Shown here piece after piece: positions 38,056 to 45,732 of a stretch of DNA of 64,000 nt. Origin of the DNA: Natronoglycomyces albus (GTDB taxonomy: Bacteria; Actinomycetota; Actinomycetes; Mycobacteriales; Micromonosporaceae); assembly GCF_016925535.1 (NCBI RefSeq), contig NZ_CP070496.1, positions 1,178,001 to 1,242,000 on the forward strand, in the 5' to 3' direction. How positions within the stretch are numbered: position 1 is the first letter of the stretch; the number at the start of each line of letters is the position of its first letter. The notes under the pieces were generated by a model. That model was not told the DNA's origin. It ran no database searches and saw only the letters and a list, made by a program, of their open reading frames with translations. A program made the position numbers and the translations under genes.

Positions 38056-39864
38056 CTAGGCCTTCTTACGAGCGTAGATCGAGTCGATTTCCTTGCTGTA
38101 TTTTTCCACGACTACATCACGTTTGACCTTCATGGAAGGCGTGATGTCGCCATTGGCTTCCGTCAGTGGCGCGGGCAGAACGGCGAATTGCTTGATCTGC
38201 TCGGCCTTGGAGACGGTCTCGTTGGCGCTATCGACCACCTTAGAGAGTTCTTCCAGCAGTTGGGAATCCTCCACCAGATCAGTCCATGGCGTGTCGGCCG
38301 GGCGCTCGTTGCGCTTCAGCCATGCCTCGACTGCTTCGGGGTCGAGGCTGATGAGCGCGCCGATGAAGGGGCGCTTGTCGCCGACGACCAGGGTGTTGGC
38401 CACCAGCGGGCTGGCGTCGATGATCTTCTCCAGTGGGGCCGGAGCGACGTTTTTACCGCCGGAGGTGACGATGATCTCCTTCTTGCGACCGGTGATCGTC
38501 AGGTATCCGTCGTCGTCGATGGCGGCGATGTCTCCAGTGGTGAACCAGCCGTCGGAGTCGATGACTTTGGCGGTGGCCTCGTCGTTGTTCCAGTATCCAG
38601 GGAACACCTGCGGCCCACGCACTTGAAGTTCGCCGTCGTCGGTGACTCGCACGTCAGTGCCCGGGATCGGCTTGCCAATGCTGCCGATCTTGAGCGCCTT
38701 CTGTGTGTTGACCGAGACCACCGGCGAGGTTTCGGTCAGCCCGTAACCCTCGTAGATGTTCACACCGATGCCACGGAAGAAGTGACCCAGCGTTGGGCCC
38801 AGCGGGGCACCTCCGGAAATGGCGCCTTCGCACTTGCCGCCAATGGCAGCCCGTAGCTTGGCGTAAAGGAGCTTGTCGAAGACCTTTGCCTTGACCTTTT
38901 GCATCAGGCTGGGGCCACCGGGCGTGTCCAGGGCTTTGGAATAGTCGATCGCGGCCTGAGCGGCCTTGTCGAAGATGCCTTCCTTACCCTTGTCCGCCGC
39001 CGTTTGCCGGGCGTTGTTGTAGACCTTCTCGAATACGCGGGGCATCGCCAGCAAGAAGGTGGGCTGGAAGACCGGCATGGTCTCTTTGAGTTTTTCGCGA
39101 TTGCCCAGGTGGCCGACCTTGACTCGCTGCGAGACGGCGCCGACCTGAACCATGCGGGCGAGCACGTGAGCCAAGGGCAGGAACAGCAACATCGTGGACT
39201 TGTCGTGCAGTAGGTTGTCCAACTGGATCAGGCCGTTGCGAACGTTCGACACCAGGTTGGCGTGGGTGAGCATGCAGCCCTTCGGGCGACCGGTGGTGCC
39301 CGAGGTGTAGATGATGGTGGCCAGGTCGTCGGCACCGCGGGACGTACGGCGCTGTTCGATATCGACGTCGGCGTCTTTGCCCAGTTCGGCAATGGTCTCC
39401 CATGCGCCCTGGTCAATGACCCACTTGTTCTTCAGCTCAGGCAGGTTCTTCTTGACCGAGTCGACCGCCTTGGAGTGCTCGGCGTTTTCGACGATCACGG
39501 CCACGGCGCCTGAGTCGGACAGGATCCACTCGGCCTGGTTGGCGCTGGAGGACTCGTAGATGGGAACGGTGACGCCTCCGGCTGCCCAGATCGCGTAGTC
39601 GAAGAGCACCCATTCGTAGCGGGTCATGGATTGGAGTCCGACCCGGTCACCCGGTTCCACTCCGGAGGCCACGAGCCCCTTCGCGACTGAAATGACTTGG
39701 TCGCGGAATTCGGTAAAGGTGACGTCGGTCCAAGTTTGACCGTCGTCTTCGGTGCGGGCAAAGACATGTGAGTTCGGATAGTTGTCCGCGTTTTCCCACA
39801 ATGCCGACAATGTGTTTTCATCGTCGGCCACAGTGGCGGCTGAGGGAACTGAAAACTCGCGCAC
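38056..39864 (-). CDS. long-chain fatty-acid–CoA ligase (FadD15-like AMP-forming)
   Basis: The 602-residue enzyme activates fatty acids to acyl-CoA through an acyl-adenylate. Motifs: P-loop-like YTSGTTGRPKGCMLTH, YGLTETSPVV, WFTTGDIAAID and the C-terminal ITGRKKEIIVTSGGKNVAP with hinge and Lys. I use GTG 39864, since the product then begins VREFSVPSAATV like mycobacterial FadD15 (MREISVPAPFTV), and GGAG stands just upstream. The ATG at 39876 is the alternative. It lies upstream of the two-component genes on the same strand and divergent from the SRPBCC gene. Chain-length preference cannot be told. Confidence 0.9.
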   Translation of the reverse strand: MREFSVPSAATVADDENTLSALWENADNYPNSHVFARTEDDGQTWTDVTFTEFRDQVISVAKGLVASGVEPGDRVGLQSMTRYEWVLFDYAIWAAGGVTVPIYESSSANQAEWILSDSGAVAVIVENAEHSKAVDSVKKNLPELKNKWVIDQGAWETIAELGKDADVDIEQRRTSRGADDLATIIYTSGTTGRPKGCMLTHANLVSNVRNGLIQLDNLLHDKSTMLLFLPLAHVLARMVQVGAVSQRVKVGHLGNREKLKETMPVFQPTFLLAMPRVFEKVYNNARQTAADKGKEGIFDKAAQAAIDYSKALDTPGGPSLMQKVKAKVFDKLLYAKLRAAIGGKCEGAISGGAPLGPTLGHFFRGIGVNIYEGYGLTETSPVVSVNTQKALKIGSIGKPIPGTDVRVTDDGELQVRGPQVFPGYWNNDEATAKVIDSDGWFTTGDIAAIDDDGYLTITGRKKEIIVTSGGKNVAPAPLEKIIDASPLVANTLVVGDKRPFIGALISLDPEAVEAWLKRNERPADTPWTDLVEDSQLLEELSKVVDSANETVSKAEQIKQFAVLPAPLTEANGDITPSMKVKRDVVVEKYSKEIDSIYARKKA

Positions 39865-40066
39865 GGCAGACTCCATTGATAAGCCGTCATTAAAAGACGG
39901 TTAAGACTTTCGGCAAGATGTATGTCGACACGCTACCGGTGTGCCAAATCACTTGGCAAGTTGACCCAGGTCTCATCATGGCATCACTTGGTGGGCGTTC
40001 GCTTACGCTCAGTCATGATTCCTTCCGGTTTCGTCCCACGAGTCGGTCGGAATATAGTCTTCTTCT

Positions 40067-40510
40067 GTGACTTCTTCTTCGAGCCAATCAATAGTCATCA
40101 ACGCCGACGCACAGCGGGTGTTGGACGTGATCTGCGATTTTGCCGCCTACGATCAATGGGTGGAGGCGGTCAAAAATGTCGAGGTCATCGAAACCGATGA
40201 ATCGGGGCGGGCGGTGTTGGTCGGCTTCGTGCTCGACGCCGGAGTCTTCAAGGACTCCTATCGTCTCCGCTACGACCACGGGGAGCCCCTGCGGGTCTCG
40301 TGGGTGCTCGATGAGCCGTCGAATGTGCAAAAACACCAGGTCGGATCGTACGATCTGGAAGACCAGGGCAATGGCGCCTGCCAAGTGACGTACACCTTGT
40401 CAGTGGACTTGAGCATCCCGATGCTGGGTATGTTCAAGCGCAAGGCCGAGAAAATGATCATGGATACGGCCTTGAGAGAGCTTAAGAAACGCGCGGAGGA
40501 ACGGCAGTGA
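40067..40510 (+). CDS. SRPBCC family (START-like) protein
   Basis: The 147-residue protein has the polyketide-cyclase/SRPBCC pattern: a first strand SIVINADAQRVLDVICDFAAYDQWVEAVKNVEVIE, then a β-rich core and a long C-terminal helix (MLGMFKRKAEKMIMDTALRELKKRAEE). A hydrophobic ligand cavity is expected; no catalytic residues are apparent. The start is GTG at 40067. Its stop overlaps the glucokinase start (GTGA), so the two are translated together. Homologues keep company with acyl-CoA ligase and PimB genes in actinobacteria, hinting at lipid-related work. Confidence 0.85.
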   Translation: MTSSSSQSIVINADAQRVLDVICDFAAYDQWVEAVKNVEVIETDESGRAVLVGFVLDAGVFKDSYRLRYDHGEPLRVSWVLDEPSNVQKHQVGSYDLEDQGNGACQVTYTLSVDLSIPMLGMFKRKAEKMIMDTALRELKKRAEERQ

Positions 40511-41451
40511 GCCTGACGGTCGGGATTGACATCGGCGGCACCAAAGTGGGAGGAAGCGTCGTAGACGAGGACGGTGCCATTGTGGCCTCCGCTCGCCGCG
40601 ACACTCCTAGCGGAGACGGGCCGGGCCTGACCCGCGCCGCCATCGAGGTAATCCAGGAATTGCGCTCGAATCACCAGGTAGAGGCTATTGGCGTTGGTTC
40701 GGCGGGCTATATTTCCTCCGATCGTTCGACCGTGGAGATGTCGCCCAACTTGCCCTGGAATAAGGAGCCGCTGCGCGACAATCTGCGCCGGGTCGTCGAC
40801 GACCTGCCCATCGTGGTGGAGAACGACGCGAACGTGGCGCTGTGGGGCGAATATCGGTTTGGTGCGGCGCGGCAGGGTTCCTCAGCGGTGCTGTTCACCG
40901 TCGGTACCGGAATTGGCGGCGGCATCGTGCTCGGGGGTGAGCTGGTGCGTGGCAGCCACGGATTTGCGGGCGAGATGGGCCATTCGCGCGCGGTCATGGA
41001 TGGCCGCCCTTGCCCGTGCGGAAGTTTTGGCTGCCTGGAGCAATATGCTTCGGGCAATGCCTTGACGCGCTCGGCACGCGAAGGAGCGGCCGCCACCCCG
41101 CACAAGGCCCCAACCTTGCTGAAGCTCGCTGGTGGCGACGCCGAAGCGATCACCGGGTACCAGGTCACAGAGGCGGCACTGGAGGGTGACGAAGTGGCGC
41201 TGGAGGCCTTTGGCTTTATCGGCCGTTACCTCGGTATGGCCTGCGCCGACATGGTGCAACTGCTTGACCCCGACCACGTGATCATCGCCGGTGGTGTGAT
41301 CGCCGCTGGCGACCTCTTGATGGGGCCCATCCAAGAGAACTATGAGCGCGAGCTCGCCGATCGCAAAGCGTTGCCATCGGCGACTATTTTGCCCGCTGAG
41401 CTGGGAACCGACGCCGGGGTCATCGGTGCGGCCGACCTGGCCCGCCGCTGA
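40507..41451 (+). CDS. glk: ROK-family glucokinase
   Basis: This is a 314-residue sugar kinase. The phosphate-1 motif GIDIGGTKVGGSVVD is at 6–20, VENDANVALWGEY near 104–116 and GTGIGGGIVL near 134. The ROK zinc signature GHSRAVMDGRPCPCGSFGCLEQYASG has His and three Cys. It phosphorylates glucose with ATP as the entry to glycolysis, and in Streptomyces the orthologue is central to carbon repression. It overlaps the SRPBCC gene by four bases and is closed by a hairpin. Confidence 0.88.
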   Translation: MSLTVGIDIGGTKVGGSVVDEDGAIVASARRDTPSGDGPGLTRAAIEVIQELRSNHQVEAIGVGSAGYISSDRSTVEMSPNLPWNKEPLRDNLRRVVDDLPIVVENDANVALWGEYRFGAARQGSSAVLFTVGTGIGGGIVLGGELVRGSHGFAGEMGHSRAVMDGRPCPCGSFGCLEQYASGNALTRSAREGAAATPHKAPTLLKLAGGDAEAITGYQVTEAALEGDEVALEAFGFIGRYLGMACADMVQLLDPDHVIIAGGVIAAGDLLMGPIQENYERELADRKALPSATILPAELGTDAGVIGAADLARR

Positions 41452-41467
41452 GGGAGGCCACGGGTGA

Positions 41468-41504
41468 GCATCGGGGCCGCAGCCTTCGGCGACGGCCCCG
41501 ATGC
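41468..41504 (+). terminator. terminator after glucokinase gene
   Basis: GCATCGGGGCC (41468–41478) pairs exactly with GGCCCCGATGC (41494–41504) around a 15-base loop, 16 bases after the glucokinase stop. Confidence 0.75.
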
Positions 41505-41966
41505 TGCGGCCCTGAGGCCCTGAGGAGGCGCGCGCGTTAATTCATGATGAACCCGGGCTGGAACAAGTTAACTCTTCGGTAACAATTGCCGATTACCCTC
41601 GGTGTGTGCCGCATTTATGTACTTGTGTCCAGTTGCGTGAGCTGGGGGGCAGGGTTCGCTGGAGTGCCGCGGCCATTGCAAGACTCCGCAACACGTCGGT
41701 GGAAATAGCCTCAACTGGGGGGTGGAAATAGTTCCATTGGGTCGCCTTGGGAATGCGTCAATAATAGAAGTGTCGCGATTGTCGAAACGATTCCACATGA
41801 CTCCTATTATTCCTCTACTGTGGATGCGGAAATGACATCCTAGGAAAAGTGCGCCCCCAACGCCATACGCAAAGGCGATCCTGACTGTGGCGCCAATGGG
41901 CCCGATTTGCCGCGTGGTCGAGGGGCACTGTCAGTTTTGAGACACTAGCGCGTGCCAGCGGGGGTG
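41505..41966. other. gene-free stretch upstream of bioA
   Basis: No credible coding frame is seen here. It is less GC-rich than the flanks. AATAATAG (41760–41767) is complemented by CTATTATT (41804–41811), a distant weak inverted pair. TTAAC-n6-GTAAC at 41568–41583 resembles half a GlnR site, but the second half is missing. Confidence 0.5.
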
Positions 41967-41995
41967 TTGAGACTACGCGGCTCGTGGCGTATTCT
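41967..41995 (+). promoter_or_regulatory. candidate bioA promoter
   Basis: TTGAGA (41967–41972) and TATTCT (41990–41995) are spaced 17 bases apart, giving a leader of about 33 bases to the bioA ATG. TTGAGAC also occurs 30 bases upstream at 41937–41943, so a repeated regulator site is possible. Confidence 0.5.
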
Positions 41996-42034
41996 CCAGG
42001 GGGAATTAGAACTTTCCTCCAAAAGGAGTTGTCG

Positions 42035-43402
42035 ATGTCATACAGTGCCTCGCGTGAACCCACCTCAAGCGCGGCCCCCAGCACCGACGCCTGGATCGAG
42101 CGCGACGCCGCCGCCGTGTGGCACCCATTCACACAGCACTCCACCTGGGTGGCTGACGAACCGACCCTGGTAGCCAGCGCGGAAGGCCCTTGGCTGATCG
42201 ACCTGGACGGAAACCGCTACCTCGATGGTGTCTCCTCCCTGTGGGTCACCACGGTTGGCCACTGCCACCCCGACATCAACGCCGCGGTGAAGGAACAGCT
42301 CGACACGCTCGACCACTCCACATTCCTGGGCACGACCCACCGGCCGGGCATCGAGCTAGCCGAGGCCCTCATCGACATCGCTCCCCAAGGCGAGGGGCCG
42401 CAGCTGACGAAGGTCTTCTACGCGGGCGATGGCTCCTCCGCCATGGAAGTGGCGCTGAAGATGTCCTACCAATACTCGACCCAAACCGGCCACTCTCGGC
42501 CCAAGTTCGTCCGCCTCACCAGCGCCTACCATGGCGATACCCTCGGCGCGGTCTCGGCCGGAGGCATCGACTTGTTCCATCAGACGTATCGGCCGCTGCT
42601 GTTGCAGACCATCGCCGCGCCCTCACCAGGCGAGCGACATGAGGGTATCGACCAGGACGATCACGTGGCCGCCTGCACCGAAGAGCTGGGGCGCATCATG
42701 GCCGAGCACGGCAGTGAGGTGTGCGCGATCGTGCTAGAGCCGCTCATGCAAGGTGCGGCTGGAATGCTGAATTATCCAGCCTCCTACTTGCAAGCCGCGC
42801 GCCGCCTGGCGACCGAACACGGCGCGCTCCTGGTGTGCGACGAGGTCGCCACTGGAATCGGACGCACCGGTCGCATGTGGTCGGTCGAACACGCCGGAAT
42901 CGTGCCAGATCTGCTCGCCTGTGGCAAGGGCATCACGGGAGGTTATCTTCCTCTGTCGGCCGTTCTCGCCGCACAACACGTGTGGGAGGGATTCCTCGCC
43001 GATGGCTCGACGACGCCCCGCACCTTCTTCCACGGCCACACCTACACCGCCAATCCATTGTGCTGCGCCGCCGCGCTGGCAAACCTGAGGATCATGCGAG
43101 AACAAGACGTGGTCGGTCAAGCGGCGGCGCTCGGGGAGCGGCTTGGAGAACTACTGGCGCCGCTGAGGGACCATCCCGGGGTCAAGGAGATCCGACGGCA
43201 CGGCACGATGATCGGCGTCGAGGTGGTCGACCGGGGCCCTCGCACCGGCTTTGAAGTCTGCCAGGCCGTGCGAGGCCATGGAGTCTGGCTGCGTCCCCTG
43301 GGCAACACCGTCATCGTCATGCCTCCGCTGAACTTGGGTGAGGACGAGACTGAGCTCTTGGCCGGAGCCCTGATCAAGGGCATCGACGAGGTCCTGACAT
43401 GA
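42035..43402 (+). CDS. bioA: adenosylmethionine–8-amino-7-oxononanoate aminotransferase
   Basis: BioA converts KAPA to DAPA with S-adenosylmethionine as amino donor. The 455-residue PLP enzyme shows DAAAVWHPFTQHSTW at the N-terminus, as in other BioA. GDGSSAMEVALKMSYQY is the PLP-phosphate segment. LVCDEVATGIGRTGRMWS carries the ring-binding Asp, and LACGKGITGGYLPLSA holds the Schiff-base Lys. GGAG lies six bases before ATG 42035; an in-frame start at 41984 would lie inside the promoter. It overlaps bioF by four bases. bioB is not in the window. Confidence 0.95.
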   Translation: MSYSASREPTSSAAPSTDAWIERDAAAVWHPFTQHSTWVADEPTLVASAEGPWLIDLDGNRYLDGVSSLWVTTVGHCHPDINAAVKEQLDTLDHSTFLGTTHRPGIELAEALIDIAPQGEGPQLTKVFYAGDGSSAMEVALKMSYQYSTQTGHSRPKFVRLTSAYHGDTLGAVSAGGIDLFHQTYRPLLLQTIAAPSPGERHEGIDQDDHVAACTEELGRIMAEHGSEVCAIVLEPLMQGAAGMLNYPASYLQAARRLATEHGALLVCDEVATGIGRTGRMWSVEHAGIVPDLLACGKGITGGYLPLSAVLAAQHVWEGFLADGSTTPRTFFHGHTYTANPLCCAAALANLRIMREQDVVGQAAALGERLGELLAPLRDHPGVKEIRRHGTMIGVEVVDRGPRTGFEVCQAVRGHGVWLRPLGNTVIVMPPLNLGEDETELLAGALIKGIDEVLT

Positions 43403-44586
43403 AGGCGCTCAAGCGACTCGCTCGCCGGGCTGAGCTGCGTGAGCGTGCCGGGCTCAACCGTGAGCTTTCCGATCGCGACACCGATGATGAGCTGATCGAC
43501 CTGGCTAGCAACGACTATCTTGGCCTCAGCCGTCACCCTCGGGTGGTGGCCGCGGCACGGGAGGCGCTTGCGACATGGGGGCTTGGCGCGGGTGGGTCGA
43601 GGGCGGTGCGGGGCACCACGACCGAACATTCGCTTTTGGAAAGAGACCTCGCCGATCAGTTGCGCACCCACAGCGCCCTGGTCTATTCGTCGGGGTATCT
43701 GGCCAACCTCGGCCTTATCGGGGCGCTGGCACAAGGACGCACCCGCATCCTGCTTGATGCCCACTCTCACGCCTCCTTGCACGATGCCGCTCGCCGGTCG
43801 ACCGGTCTCAGCCAGACCTGGAAACACAACGACCTGTCCGATCTGCGCGCCAAGCTCGATCAGCACAGTGGGCCGACGTTGGTCGTGTGTGAGTCGGTCT
43901 ATTCGGTCTGTGGGGACGCGGCCCCTCTGTCCGGTCTACACGCGCTGGTTGTCCGGCATCCGGATGCGCTGCTCATTGTCGATGAGGCTCATGCGCTTGG
44001 TGTGACGGGCCCTTCTGGCGCCGGGGAGGTGGTCGGCGCGAATCTGGCCGGTTCAGACCGCATCATCGTCACGGCCACCCTGTCGAAGGCACTCGGAGCG
44101 GCCGGGGGAGTGGTCGCGGGGCCCGAGGTCCTGCGCCGCCACCTTCAAGACACCTCCCGGCCCTTCATCTATGACACGGCACTGCCGCCCTCGGTCGCCG
44201 CAGGTGCCCGTGAAGGGCTCAGGATCGCCAGGGAGTCCGACCTGTTGCGCGCCGAACTTGCGACTAGGGCAGCCACCGCGGCCCGCGAACTTGGGGTGGT
44301 CACACCGGCGGCGGGGGTACTTTCGATCCCGGCCGCCGACGCCTACGCGGCCACCCATTGGGCCACCGCTTGCCGCCAGCGGGGGGTCGCCGTCGGATGC
44401 TTCCGGCCCCCCTCCACACCCGACCCACGTTCTCGCTTGCGCGTCACCATCAATAGCTCCGTGTCTAAAAGCAAGTTCCGATCCGCCCTCAACGTGATCA
44501 AGGAGACTAGGCCATGTTTAACGGACCCGTCATCATCACCGGCACTGACACTGGTGTCGGCAAGACCATCGCCACGGCGGCCCTAG
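43399..44586 (+). CDS. bioF: 8-amino-7-oxononanoate synthase
   Basis: BioF condenses pimeloyl thioester with alanine to KAPA. The 395-residue PLP enzyme has LASNDYLGLSRHP and GAGGSRAVRGTTTEHSLLE. IVDEAHALGVTGPSGAG has the conserved Asp and His, and TATLSKALGAAGG has the PLP Lys. The frame runs 73 bases into bioD and ends in an unconserved Pro/Ser/Arg-rich tail of about 25 residues after ALNVIKE. Most BioF end close to that point, and TAG in the bioD frame lies just before the bioD ATG. A one-base indel in the last codons is therefore possible. Confidence 0.93.
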   Translation: MKALKRLARRAELRERAGLNRELSDRDTDDELIDLASNDYLGLSRHPRVVAAAREALATWGLGAGGSRAVRGTTTEHSLLERDLADQLRTHSALVYSSGYLANLGLIGALAQGRTRILLDAHSHASLHDAARRSTGLSQTWKHNDLSDLRAKLDQHSGPTLVVCESVYSVCGDAAPLSGLHALVVRHPDALLIVDEAHALGVTGPSGAGEVVGANLAGSDRIIVTATLSKALGAAGGVVAGPEVLRRHLQDTSRPFIYDTALPPSVAAGAREGLRIARESDLLRAELATRAATAARELGVVTPAAGVLSIPAADAYAATHWATACRQRGVAVGCFRPPSTPDPRSRLRVTINSSVSKSKFRSALNVIKETRPCLTDPSSSPALTLVSARPSPRRP

Positions 44587-45170
44587 CGGTGGCTCTTGCC
44601 AACCAGGGACACACTGTTGAGGCCGTGAAACTCGCCCAAACGGGAGACGACGACGATGCCGGTACCGTGGCTCGCCTGTCCGGCGTCGCCACGAAGTGTC
44701 TGGCGCACTACCCCGACCCGCTGGCCCCTTCGGTGGCGGCACGCCGTTGTGGGCAACCGGGCATGACCTTCGATGATGCCTACGCGCAGGTGCGGGCCAG
44801 TGAAGCGGACGTGACTCTCATCGAGGGAGCCGGGGGCCTCTTGGTTCCCCTGGGTCAGGATGACTGGACTGTGGCTGATCTGGCGCAGCAGCTGGCAGCG
44901 CCAGTGGTGGTCGTCGCTAGAGCGGGTTTGGGGACCATCAATCACACCGCGCTCACCCTGGCGGAACTTGACCGCCGCTCTCTTGAGTCGTTCGTCGTGA
45001 TCGGCTCGTGGCCTAACCGGCCCGGAATCGCCGAATATGAGAATCTGCATGATTTGCCGGGCCGCCGTATCGGCTGCATTCCGGAGAAAGCCGGGCGTCT
45101 GGCGCCAGCGGCGTTTCAACGTGCCGCCGAAGCATGGTTGGGGCAATTGGCGCTGGCGCGAGCCGCGTAA
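44514..45170 (+). CDS. bioD: dethiobiotin synthetase
   Basis: BioD closes the ureido ring of DAPA with CO2 and ATP to give dethiobiotin. The 218-residue protein begins VIITGTDTGVGKT (P-loop at 8–15), has VKLAQTG with the catalytic Lys, and EGAGGLLVPL near 106–115. GGAG precedes the ATG at 44514, inside the end of bioF. It is the last gene of bioAFD, and a hairpin follows about 50 bases later. Confidence 0.93.
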   Translation: MFNGPVIITGTDTGVGKTIATAALAVALANQGHTVEAVKLAQTGDDDDAGTVARLSGVATKCLAHYPDPLAPSVAARRCGQPGMTFDDAYAQVRASEADVTLIEGAGGLLVPLGQDDWTVADLAQQLAAPVVVVARAGLGTINHTALTLAELDRRSLESFVVIGSWPNRPGIAEYENLHDLPGRRIGCIPEKAGRLAPAAFQRAAEAWLGQLALARAA

Positions 45171-45222
45171 CTCCCCGCATGAAGACTCCGTGACCCTTCC
45201 TGTCTAGGGGCGCGGGTAGGTG

Positions 45223-45255
45223 GCGCGGCTGTCGCACCTAGCTCGACGGCCGCGC
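45223..45255 (+). terminator. terminator of the bioAFD operon
   Basis: GCGCGGCTGTCG (45223–45234) pairs with CGACGGCCGCGC (45244–45255) with a single G·T pair, around a nine-base loop. Confidence 0.7.
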
Positions 45256-45732
45256 ATGAGGTGTGCCCGTGAGGTCGAAGACCGCCGGTGCCTTGTTGTT
45301 GGACCCGGCGGTAATTCATGAAGATATATCCCGTTTGGGTTCCCGCATTCCACGCTCGCTCATCGCATGTGCTCACTCCCATGCGACCCAGGAGCCCCTC
45401 CAGTCGCAGGGTGATTCCTCCCTTTCTATGCCTTTTTGTCGCATAAGTCGATTGCTCGCTTCTGGCTAATTCTCTGTGGATAAGGGCGTAAAATTAACTT
45501 CCAAAACATGGGATGTCTTGCTTATTTGCCTTCGTTTATGTGTCTGGGTGCTCGTAATTTGCAGGTTTCGCGCACGAATGCACAGTGCGTAGTCGACTAT
45601 GTCACAAAGAGGTTCACGAGCGGGTTACTCAGTGGTTAACCTCCGGAAGCAACAGACGTTCGCGTCTTATGAGCTGGCAACAAGTTCACAGGGCCCACTC
45701 GGGTCAGCGCACCAAAACCAGAGGACGAGGCC
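45256..45732. other. gene-free stretch upstream of ppdK
   Basis: Nothing with coding character is seen; no frame has a ribosome-binding site and a recognisable product. The middle (about 45470–45560) is AT-rich relative to the surroundings and probably holds the ppdK promoter. I could not pick a convincing -35/-10 pair or leader structure. Confidence 0.45.

Noticed and set aside
41568-41583. GlnR-like half site (TTAAC-n6-GTAAC) upstream of bioA
   Set aside because: The second pair of sites is missing at the required spacing, and it lies about 450 bases from the bioA start beyond a better promoter.
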